Assembly (NCBI GenBank): GCA_017631215.1
Contig: JAGBTR010000211.1
Location: 1 to 8,390 of the forward strand
Reading direction: 5' to 3'
Source of the DNA: Clostridia bacterium
Lineage (GTDB): Bacteria > Bacillota > Clostridia > Oscillospirales > CAG-272
Length of the DNA stretch: 8,390 bases
This document shows, one piece after another, positions 1 to 5,641 of the stretch (the stretch's first letter is position 1; the number at the start of each line of letters is the position of its first letter). The notes beneath the pieces were generated by a model, which saw only the letters and a program-made list of their open reading frames with translations, made no database searches and was not told where the DNA came from. The translations under genes and the position numbers were made by a program.

Positions 1-864
1 CTCCTCGCGTCCGACGTCGAAGCACCGCGTGCCCCAGCCCTCGTGCTCCATGCGGTCGTGCCCCTGATATTCGTAGAGCGGCTGACCGTCAAATTCGTAT
101 AGTCCGTGTGCATCCTTGGGGAAGTGGGCGGTGACCCAATCGAGGATGACGCCGATGCCTGCCTCGTGCATCGCGTCGACAAAGCCACGGAAGTCGTCGG
201 GCGTGCCGTAGCGGGCGGTCGGGGCGAAGTAGCCGCTGACCTGATAGCCCCACGAGCCGTCAAAGGGATGCTCCATCACGGGCATCAGCTCGACGTGAGT
301 AAAGCCCATCTGCTTGACGTAGGGGGCAAGCTCGCGGGCAAGCTCCTCGTAGGTGAAATAGCTGCCGTCCTCGTGGCGGCGCCAAGAGCCTGCGTGAAGC
401 TCGTAAATGTTCATCGGCTGACGGCGGAAGCCGCCGTTTGCCATCGTCTTGGCACGGAAGCGCATCCAGCCCTCGTCGCGCCAGACGTAGCTTGATTCAT
501 ACAGCCGCGAGGCGGTCGCGGGCGGGAGCTCCATCGCCGCCGCGTAGGGGTCGGATTTGTAGAGCCACCGACCGTCCGATGCGACGATGCGGAATTTGTA
601 GATCTGAGAGGCGCGCGCCTCTCTCACCGTGACCTCCCAGATGCCGCCCTCGGTGACGCGCGTCATCGGGATGCCCTCGCCCCAGTCGCAAAAATCACCC
701 ACCACGGACACGTGCGCGGCGTTGGGCGCCCAGACGCGGAAGACGTAGCCGTCGTCACACGGATGCGCGCCAAGATAGTCGGCGGCGTGGAAGTTGGTTC
801 CCTGATGGAACAGGTACGGAGCCATATCGGTCGGGGTGGAGCGGGGGGCGGGAGAGTCTTTCAT
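1..864 (-). CDS. glgB: 1,4-alpha-glucan branching enzyme GlgB, N-terminal part (runs off left edge)
   Basis: GlgB cuts alpha-1,4 glucan chains and re-attaches the pieces through alpha-1,6 bonds, making the branches of cytoplasmic glycogen. The 288 visible codons show the family order. A short N-terminal segment carries YLFHQGTNFHAADYLGAHP (residues 17-35). A CBM48 domain follows at about residues 36-125, with VFRVWAPNA and VSVVGDFCDWGEG. The GH13 barrel begins at NIYELHAGSW (152-161) and continues through THVELMPVMEHPFDGSWGYQ (189-208) and RYGTPDDF. GH13 region I is DWVTAHFPKD (242-251). The catalytic Asp and Glu lie beyond the window. The ATG at 864 is chosen because AAGGA (plus-strand positions 872-876) lies 7 bases upstream. 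Position 245 is Thr where I recall Pro in most GlgB proteins (DWVPAHFPKD). The gene is divergent from the ABC operon. The identification is firm; only the C-terminal two thirds is unseen. Confidence 0.95.
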   Translation of the reverse strand, partial: MKDSPAPRSTPTDMAPYLFHQGTNFHAADYLGAHPCDDGYVFRVWAPNAAHVSVVGDFCDWGEGIPMTRVTEGGIWEVTVREARASQIYKFRIVASDGRWLYKSDPYAAAMELPPATASRLYESSYVWRDEGWMRFRAKTMANGGFRRQPMNIYELHAGSWRRHEDGSYFTYEELARELAPYVKQMGFTHVELMPVMEHPFDGSWGYQVSGYFAPTARYGTPDDFRGFVDAMHEAGIGVILDWVTAHFPKDAHGLYEFDGQPLYEYQGHDRMEHEGWGTRCFDVGREE

Positions 865-887
865 GGGGGATTCCTTTCTGCGCGGTG

Positions 888-901
888 CGCGCTTTGGCGC
901 G
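888..901 (-). promoter_or_regulatory. Small GC hairpin in the glgB leader
   Basis: CGCGC at 888-892 and GCGCG at 897-901 are perfect inverted arms around a 4-base loop. On the minus strand this lies between the candidate glgB promoter and its ribosome binding site (872-876), so it would form in the 5' untranslated RNA. It has no T-run, so it is not a terminator. It could affect translation or RNA stability, or be a chance product of GC-rich sequence. Confidence 0.35.
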
Positions 902-916
902 TTGATGCACGGTTGC

Positions 917-942
917 ATTATAATATTAACATATATGTACAA
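917..942 (-). promoter_or_regulatory. Candidate glgB promoter
   Basis: On the minus strand a perfect TATAAT -10 box occupies 922-917. The best upstream box is TTGTAC (942-937), but the spacer is only 14 bases, so the -35 assignment is weak; at 17 bases the hexamer is TTATTG. Transcription would start near 910, giving a leader of about 45 bases. The -10 is convincing by sequence, position and AT-rich context; the -35 is not. Confidence 0.45.
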
Positions 943-1016
943 TAAAATCAATAGGAAAAACTGTTTTTTGTTTATTTTGATCGTGAAAATCAGCAAAGCG
1001 ACCAAACGCCGCACCT

Positions 1017-1022
1017 TATAAT
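1017..1022 (+). promoter_or_regulatory. Candidate -10 box for the ABC transporter operon
   Basis: TATAAT at 1017-1022 is a perfect -10 hexamer, but the sequence 16-18 bases upstream (around 993-999, CAAAGC) does not resemble a -35 box. A weaker alternative is TTGTGC (1073-1078) with CATATT (1096-1101) at a 17-base spacing. Either the operon has a weak or activator-dependent promoter, or I have not located the true one. Use from 1017 would leave a leader of about 170 bases. Confidence 0.3.
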
Positions 1023-1183
1023 ATTCGAAACGGGATGAAAAACGTGACGAAACTTGGTTGTTTTTTCTCTTTTTGTGCAAATATCATTAACTGTTCATAT
1101 TTTTTTCAAAATCAGGACACATTGAAAAGGTATTATTATCATTGGAGTTTTTTCATTGACCGATCCGCAGGGATCGAACGAAA

Positions 1184-1199
1184 CGGAGGAATCACATTG
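1184..1199 (+). promoter_or_regulatory. Ribosome binding site and TTG start of the ABC ATPase
   Basis: CGGAGGA (1184-1190) lies 6 bases before the TTG at 1197-1199. The codons that follow read IEIKQLTKRYG, the normal beginning of an ABC ATPase. The in-frame codon at 1035 would add 54 residues of low-complexity sequence with no ABC homology and lacks a comparable Shine-Dalgarno. The ribosome binding site therefore decides for TTG. Confidence 0.85.
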
Positions 1200-2231
1200 A
1201 TCGAAATCAAGCAACTGACCAAGCGATACGGCGAGAGAATCGCACTCAACGGTCTTGACGTGAAGCTGATGAACGGTAAGATCTACGGCTTGCTGGGCCC
1301 CAACGGCGCGGGTAAGTCCACCACGATGAATATGATGACAGGATGTCTCACCCCCACCTCGGGCAGCGTCCGCATCAACGGCTTTGATATCGTAGAGCAG
1401 CCGCTCGAGGCCAAGCGCTTTATCGGCTATCTGCCCGAGCAGCCGCCACTCTATCCCGATATGACGCCCGAGGAATATCTGTGCTTTATCGCAGAGGTCA
1501 AGGGTGTCGCACCCGAGCGCGTGATGCGTCAGGTGAGCGAGGTGATGGAGATGACCAACATCACCGACCGCAAGGATACGCTCATTCGCCATCTGTCCAA
1601 GGGCTACGGTCAGCGCGTGGGTATCGCGCAGGCGATGCTCGGTAATCCCGAGATCATCATTCTCGACGAGCCGACGGTCGGTCTTGATCCCAAGCAGATC
1701 GTCGAGATCCGTGAGCTGATCCGCCGTATGAGCGAGGGCAGAACCGTCATCATCTCGAGCCACATTCTTGCCGAGATCAGCGAGCTGTGCGACGAGCTTC
1801 TGGTGCTCTCCGGCGGCTCGCTCGTTGCCAAGGGTACGCTGGAGGAGCTGGACGCTATGATCGACAGCACCGAGACGCTGCTGCTCACCGTGCGCGGTGA
1901 CCGTGAGGGCGTCTGTGCGGTGCTCGACGGCATCGAGGGTGCGGGCGACTATGAGGTCGTTGAGAGCGCAGAGCAGGGAACGGTCTCTCTTAAGATCCGA
2001 CTCGAGCGCGGCAGTGAGGCGCGTGATACCGTCGTCTTCCGAATGGTTGAGCATCATTATGCTGTGGTTGCAATGGAGCTGGAGCAGCAGACGCTTGAGC
2101 GTGTCTTCCTTGCACTGACCGAGCCCGCGCCCGCCGCGGTGCGTGAGGAGGCGGCTGAGGAGGCGGAGACGCCCGAGTGCGAGGTCGTTGACAGCGAGAA
2201 CGATCAGACAAAGGAGGACGGTGAGATATGA
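1197..2231 (+). CDS. ABC transporter ATP-binding protein, GldA-like
   Basis: Cytoplasmic ATPase subunit (344 aa) that powers the permease encoded next. Counting from the TTG start, it shows Walker A GPNGAGKST (34-42), the Q-loop region YLPEQPPLYPDMTPEEYL (78-95), ABC signature LSKGYGQR (133-140), Walker B IIILDE (153-158) with catalytic Glu158, D-loop GLDP (162-165) and H-loop His189 (ISSHI). The EQPPLYPDMT stretch, and LSKGYGQR in place of LSGGQ, are typical of the GldA/CcmA-like group that pairs with ABC-2 permeases. After the ATPase core an accessory region (about 225-309) ends near LEQQTLERVFLALT, followed by a 35-residue acidic Glu/Ala-rich tail (310-344) of low complexity. The stop overlaps the permease start by four bases (ATGA), so the two are translationally coupled. 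The role as an ABC ATPase is certain; the substrate is unknown. Confidence 0.93.
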   Translation: MIEIKQLTKRYGERIALNGLDVKLMNGKIYGLLGPNGAGKSTTMNMMTGCLTPTSGSVRINGFDIVEQPLEAKRFIGYLPEQPPLYPDMTPEEYLCFIAEVKGVAPERVMRQVSEVMEMTNITDRKDTLIRHLSKGYGQRVGIAQAMLGNPEIIILDEPTVGLDPKQIVEIRELIRRMSEGRTVIISSHILAEISELCDELLVLSGGSLVAKGTLEELDAMIDSTETLLLTVRGDREGVCAVLDGIEGAGDYEVVESAEQGTVSLKIRLERGSEARDTVVFRMVEHHYAVVAMELEQQTLERVFLALTEPAPAAVREEAAEEAETPECEVVDSENDQTKEDGEI

Positions 2232-2935
2232 ATGCCATCTTCAAGCGTGAATTCCGTTCTTATATGAATAACGTCATCGGTCCCGTGATCGTCGCTCTTT
2301 TGCTGGTGGCCGCGGGTGTGATGATCACGGTCAACAACGTGTTGCTCGGATCGGCGCATTTTGAGTATTCGATGAGTATGATGCAGCTTGCCCTTATTGT
2401 GGCGATCCCCGTGCTGGCTATGCATCCCGTCGCCGAGGAAAGAAAGAGTCGTGTGGACCGTTGGATGCGATCGCTGCCCATTCGACCCATCTCGATCGTG
2501 CTGGGTCGCTATGCCGCCGCGCTGTGTGTCTATGCCATCGCCTGCGCCGTGCTGGCGGTCTATCCCATCGTGCTGGGTATGGTGGGACTTGCCAACGCCG
2601 TTTCATCCTATACGGCCATTATCGGCTTCTTTTTGCTGGGTGCGGCACTGCTGGCGCTGTGCTCGTTCACCTCGGCGCTGACCGCAAGCCCCGTCATCGC
2701 CGTTCTGCTCGGCATCGGCGGCGTGCTCCTTCTGCACCTGCCCGACCTGCTTGTTTCCTACGCTCCCGTTTCGGGTGCGCTTGCCCGCATTCTTCCCAAG
2801 CTGTCGCTGCTTACGCGCTATTCCATCATTTGCAGCGGTGTGTTTGAGTGGTCGAGCGTGCTGCTTTACCTTTCGTTTACCGTGTTCTTTTTGGCGCTGA
2901 CCTGGCTGGTCGTCTGCCGCAAGCACCGCGCATAA
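2228..2935 (+). CDS. ABC-2 type permease, GldF-like
   Basis: Integral membrane subunit (235 aa) of the ABC system. It starts MNAIFKREFRSYMNNVIG, an N-terminal amphipathic stretch typical of GldF/ABC-2 permeases that often read KRELKSYF. Six hydrophobic segments can be seen at about 15-36, 50-67, 92-117, 125-147, 153-174 and 209-229. Between the second and third lies a cytoplasmic coupling loop, PVAEERKSRVDRWMRSLPI, matching the family pattern in which EER precedes a short loop and LP. AAGGAGG (2211-2217) lies within the end of the ATPase gene, 10 bases before the ATG. Length and topology fit GldF-like proteins. ABC-2 permeases usually export lipids, polysaccharides or drugs; nothing in this sequence identifies the cargo. 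Confidence 0.85.
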   Translation: MNAIFKREFRSYMNNVIGPVIVALLLVAAGVMITVNNVLLGSAHFEYSMSMMQLALIVAIPVLAMHPVAEERKSRVDRWMRSLPIRPISIVLGRYAAALCVYAIACAVLAVYPIVLGMVGLANAVSSYTAIIGFFLLGAALLALCSFTSALTASPVIAVLLGIGGVLLLHLPDLLVSYAPVSGALARILPKLSLLTRYSIICSGVFEWSSVLLYLSFTVFFLALTWLVVCRKHRA

Positions 2936-2951
2936 GGAGGTTATGGATATG
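2934..2951 (+). promoter_or_regulatory. Ribosome binding site overlapping the permease stop, with two possible starts
   Basis: The permease stop codon TAA (2933-2935) runs directly into AAGGAGG (2934-2940). Two in-frame ATGs follow, at 2943 and 2949. The first is only 2 bases from the Shine-Dalgarno, too close for normal initiation; the second is 8 bases away. The start at 2949 is therefore preferred. Confidence 0.75.
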
Positions 2952-4406
2952 AAAAAGACAAAGCTTTCCCCGGCCTCGCGCACCCTTGTAACCGTGGCGG
3001 TTTTGCTGGTCGCGCTTGTGCTGATCCAGCTTGCCTTCTCGCTCATTCCCGCCGCGCGTCGGCAGATCGACACGACAACGAGCGGCATCTACTCCGTCTC
3101 GGGTGTGACCAAGCGCTTCCTTGCCACGCGCACGGAGCCTGTTACCGTCTACGTCATTTGTGAGAATGGCAGAATGGACATTATGCCTCGCGTCCTGCTC
3201 GATCATTACGCCGCAACGGGCGTTGATATCGTTGTCCTTGACCCCGTCAAGGATGCCGAGAAGATCGCAAGCTACGGCATCTCGTCGCCCTCCAACTATA
3301 TGATGATCGTCGAGAGCGCGCGCCGTTATACCGCCTTCGATCTTGCCTCCTGCCAGTATTATCAGGTGGAGGGGATCGGTCAGGTGCCCGTGTCGCAGTA
3401 TGGTCAGATGTTGGCCTATGCCGAGATGTATCAGTCCTATTACGGTGTCGACGTGACCGCCGCGACGCCCTACTTCGCACTGGAGAGCACGCTGACGGGT
3501 GCGATCGAGTACGTCACGCTGCCCACCATTCCGCATCTGTACGTGCTGACGGGCAACGGCGAGCGCGAGCTGGGCGCAACGGCGATCGATATGCTCAGCA
3601 AGACCTCGACCGAGTACGAGCTGCTCGATCTGTCGGGGGATGCGGACATTCCTAGCGATGCCTCGCCTCTGCTGATCTATGCCCCTACGCGCGATCTTTC
3701 GGATAGCGTGACGGCTAAGATCCGCGCCTATCTGCAGGGAGGCGGCGAGCTGGTGATGATCACCTCGCCCGCCAACACCTCGATGAAGAATCTGATGAGC
3801 CTCGCCGCCGACTACGGGCTCTCTCCGCTGTCGGGCGACGTGCTGCACGAGGGCAACGCTAACAATTTCTATGAGACGGCGACCAACCTGGTGCCCACGC
3901 TCAACACGCAGCACGAGATCACCTATTCGGCATCGAGCAGCGGTTATCCGCCTCTGATGCCCAATGCCCACGGCATCGTCTTGGCGAGCGCAATGCCCGA
4001 GGGTGTCACGGCGACCGTTCTTCTTTCGACCTCGGCCTCGGCCTATACGGTCGGTGCGGACGGACGTGAGCAGGACGTCGGTATGACCGCGCTGGGCGTT
4101 GTGACCGAGCACGCCACCAACGGCTCTCAGCTGGCGTGGTACTCCTCGGCGGAGGCATTTGCCGAGGACGTCGCGGTCAATCTCACGCCCACGCCGCTGT
4201 ACTGTGTGCTTCTGACGGTCGTTTGGGAGAAGGATGCCTATACCTCCTCGCTCGAGACGATCGCGCCCGTGAATATGACCGATTCGCCGGTCTATCTCAC
4301 CGTTTCCGCCGTCGTTGGCTGGGCGGTGGCGCTGGTGATCGCCGTGCCGCTGTGCATCGTGATCCCCGCGATCGTGGTGCGTGTTCGCCGTGCTAAGCGC
4401 GCCTGA
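2949..4406 (+). CDS. GldG-like ABC transporter auxiliary protein
   Basis: Membrane-anchored protein of 485 aa, third gene of the ABC operon. It resembles GldG and related proteins of the ABC_transp_aux family. One N-terminal helix (about 12-33, LLVALVLIQLAFSLI) is followed by DTTTSGIYSVSGVTKRFL (41-58), matching the family's 'D.T....ysLS..T..iL' signature. A large extracytoplasmic part follows, with ESTLTGAIEYVT (179-190) and AYLQGGGELVMIT (260-272), which resembles the Gly-rich strand of the family's flavodoxin- or GATase-like fold. A second helix (about 449-477) and a basic tail (RVRRAKRA) anchor the C-terminus, with the tail predicted inside. In gliding Bacteroidota, GldA/GldF/GldG form an ABC complex needed for motility. 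In a Bacillota-like genome a gliding role is not implied and the function is unknown. A terminator follows. Confidence 0.82.
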   Translation: MKKTKLSPASRTLVTVAVLLVALVLIQLAFSLIPAARRQIDTTTSGIYSVSGVTKRFLATRTEPVTVYVICENGRMDIMPRVLLDHYAATGVDIVVLDPVKDAEKIASYGISSPSNYMMIVESARRYTAFDLASCQYYQVEGIGQVPVSQYGQMLAYAEMYQSYYGVDVTAATPYFALESTLTGAIEYVTLPTIPHLYVLTGNGERELGATAIDMLSKTSTEYELLDLSGDADIPSDASPLLIYAPTRDLSDSVTAKIRAYLQGGGELVMITSPANTSMKNLMSLAADYGLSPLSGDVLHEGNANNFYETATNLVPTLNTQHEITYSASSSGYPPLMPNAHGIVLASAMPEGVTATVLLSTSASAYTVGADGREQDVGMTALGVVTEHATNGSQLAWYSSAEAFAEDVAVNLTPTPLYCVLLTVVWEKDAYTSSLETIAPVNMTDSPVYLTVSAVVGWAVALVIAVPLCIVIPAIVVRVRRAKRA

Positions 4407-4421
4407 TTCGTTTTATATGAC

Positions 4422-4459
4422 GCCGTGCTCACCCAAATGCGGGTGGGCACGGCCTTTTT
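4422..4459 (+). terminator. Rho-independent terminator of the ABC operon
   Basis: GCCGTGCTCACCC (4422-4434) and GGGTGGGCACGGC (4441-4453) form a 13-base-pair stem with one G-T wobble around a 6-base loop, followed by C and five Ts (4455-4459). It starts 16 bases after the stop codon of the GldG-like gene and 13 bases before the trpS promoter, so it separates the two units. Confidence 0.93.
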
Positions 4460-4471
4460 CGGCAACAGGGC

Positions 4472-4500
4472 TTGACAAGCGAGTGCGTAAAGAGTATAAT
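4472..4500 (+). promoter_or_regulatory. trpS promoter, perfect sigma-A consensus
   Basis: TTGACA (4472-4477), a 17-base spacer, and TATAAT (4495-4500): both hexamers match consensus at all twelve positions. The start of transcription should be near 4507, giving a leader of about 43 bases. That is too short for the T-box riboswitch found before trpS in many Bacillota, so expression looks strong and unattenuated. Confidence 0.93.
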
Positions 4501-4549
4501 AAGATATTATTATGATTGACAGTGCCGCTTGTCGGCCAAGAGGTGTATG

Positions 4550-5551
4550 ATGATCCAAGACCAAAAGATATGCTATTCGGGCGTTCAGCCCAGCGGAAAT
4601 CTGACCATCGGCAACTATCTGGGTGCCATCCGCAATTTTTCGACCTTCTCCGAGCAATATAAATGCTTCTACTGCGTGGTAGACGAGCACGCCATCACGG
4701 TGCGCCAGGATCCCGCCGAGCTGCGCCGTCGCACCTATGAGACGCTTGCGCTGTATATGGCCTGCGGTCTTGACCCCGAAAAGAATACGCTGTACGTCCA
4801 GTCGCACGTTCCCGCTCACGCCGAGCTTGCCTGGATGCTCAACTGCTTTACGATGTTCGGCGAGCTGTCGCGTATGACGCAGTTCAAGGACAAGAGCGCC
4901 AAGCACGCCGACAACGTCAACGCGGGTCTGTTCACGTATCCCGTGCTGATGGCGGCGGACATTCTGCTCTATCAGACCGACGTCGTTCCCGTTGGCGTCG
5001 ACCAGAAGCAGCACGTCGAGCTGTGCCGCGATATCGCGACGCGCTTCAATTCGCTCTACCCCGACACCTTCACCATGCCCGAGCCGATTATGGCGGCAAG
5101 CGGCAAAAAGATCATGTCGCTGGCCGAGCCGACCAAAAAGATGAGCAAGTCGGACGAAAATGCCAACGCGGTGGTATATATCCTGGACGATAAGGATACA
5201 ATAATCCGCAAGTTCAAGAGAGCTGTCACCGACTCGGATACCGTCGTGCGCTACGCCGAGGGCAAGGACGGCATCAACAATCTGATGACCATCTATTCCT
5301 GCTATACGGGCAAGGAATTCGACGAGATCGAGCGCGAGTTCGAGGGTCGCGGCTACGGCGACTTCAAGCTGGCGGTCGGTGAGGCGTGTGCCGATGCGCT
5401 CGCCCCCGTCCGTGCCCGCTTTGCCGAGCTGATGGCAGACAAGGCGTATCTTGAGCAGATGATGAAGAAGGGCGCCGACGAGGCCGCCTACTACGCGCGC
5501 AAGACGCTGTCCAAGGTACAGCGCAAGCTGGGCTTCGTTCAGCTCAAGTGA
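4550..5551 (+). CDS. trpS: Tryptophanyl-tRNA synthetase
   Basis: Class I aminoacyl-tRNA synthetase that joins tryptophan to tRNA-Trp with ATP in the cytoplasm. From the ATG at 4550 it is 333 aa, a normal bacterial length. The N-terminus reads YSGVQPSGNLTIGNYLGAI, with TIGN as the HIGH-type ATP motif (19-22). YPVLMAADILLYQTD (130-144) contains Asp137, the likely equivalent of the tryptophan-binding Asp132 of Geobacillus TrpRS. VPVGVDQKQHVEL (146-158) and KKMSKSDEN (196-204) follow, the latter holding the KMSKS loop. Three starts are in frame: TTG 4529, ATG 4547 and ATG 4550. GAGGTG (4540-4545) favours 4550, where the GAGG core is 6 bases away; 4547 leaves only 3. It forms its own unit between a perfect promoter and a terminator. 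No anomalies are seen. Confidence 0.97.
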   Translation: MIQDQKICYSGVQPSGNLTIGNYLGAIRNFSTFSEQYKCFYCVVDEHAITVRQDPAELRRRTYETLALYMACGLDPEKNTLYVQSHVPAHAELAWMLNCFTMFGELSRMTQFKDKSAKHADNVNAGLFTYPVLMAADILLYQTDVVPVGVDQKQHVELCRDIATRFNSLYPDTFTMPEPIMAASGKKIMSLAEPTKKMSKSDENANAVVYILDDKDTIIRKFKRAVTDSDTVVRYAEGKDGINNLMTIYSCYTGKEFDEIEREFEGRGYGDFKLAVGEACADALAPVRARFAELMADKAYLEQMMKKGADEAAYYARKTLSKVQRKLGFVQLK

Positions 5552-5570
5552 CATAATCCAATAGGACGAC

Positions 5571-5612
5571 ATATCCCACCGAGCACACCGTGCCTTGGTG
5601 GGATATCTTTTT
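5571..5612 (+). terminator. Terminator after trpS, lying just before the next gene
   Basis: ATATCCCACC (5571-5580) pairs perfectly with GGTGGGATAT (5597-5606). Inside it a second stem GCAC (5583-5586) with GTGC (5590-5593) closes a 3-base loop. C and five Ts (5608-5612) follow. It begins 19 bases after the trpS stop. Its T-run ends only 29 bases before the ATG of the downstream gene, leaving no room for a normal promoter between them. Confidence 0.9.
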
Positions 5613-5641
5613 GTACATAACCGAAAGAGAAGAGGGATGAT

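Larger units (their letters stand above)
865..1196. other. AT-rich divergent intergenic region between glgB and the ABC operon
   Basis: This 332-base gap separates two divergent start sites. The first 50 bases are GC-rich and form the glgB leader. From about 915 it becomes strongly AT-rich, with T-runs at 963-968 and 1061-1066. I see no convincing gene: small open frames here lack family features, and the frame that extends the ATPase upstream to 1035 encodes low-complexity sequence before the ABC domain starts. It must hold promoters for both directions. The candidates are listed separately and none is near consensus, in contrast to the promoters elsewhere in the window. Confidence 0.8.

Noticed and set aside
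106..945. Small plus-strand open frames across the glgB region
   Set aside because: They overlap the clearly conserved minus-strand GlgB coding sequence and show no motifs of their own.
1035..1196. 54-residue N-terminal extension of the ABC ATPase from a start at 1035
   Set aside because: The segment is not ABC-like and lies in AT-rich intergenic sequence. A strong GGAGG 6 bases before the TTG at 1197, where ABC homology starts, explains the gene better.
1095..2057. 320-codon open frame on the minus strand opposite the ABC ATPase
   Set aside because: It is a shadow of the ATPase gene: low-complexity His- and Leu-rich translation, and Walker A, signature and Walker B are all on the plus strand.
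2877..4112. 411-codon open frame on the minus strand opposite the GldG-like gene
   Set aside because: It is rich in His, Arg and Gly, has no recognisable motif, and lies exactly opposite a well-supported gene. Long antisense frames are expected in GC-rich DNA.
5611..5640. TTGTAC as a -35 box for the WecA/TagO-type gene
   Set aside because: A -10 box at 17 bases would fall in the ribosome binding site, and no TATAAT-like sequence is there.
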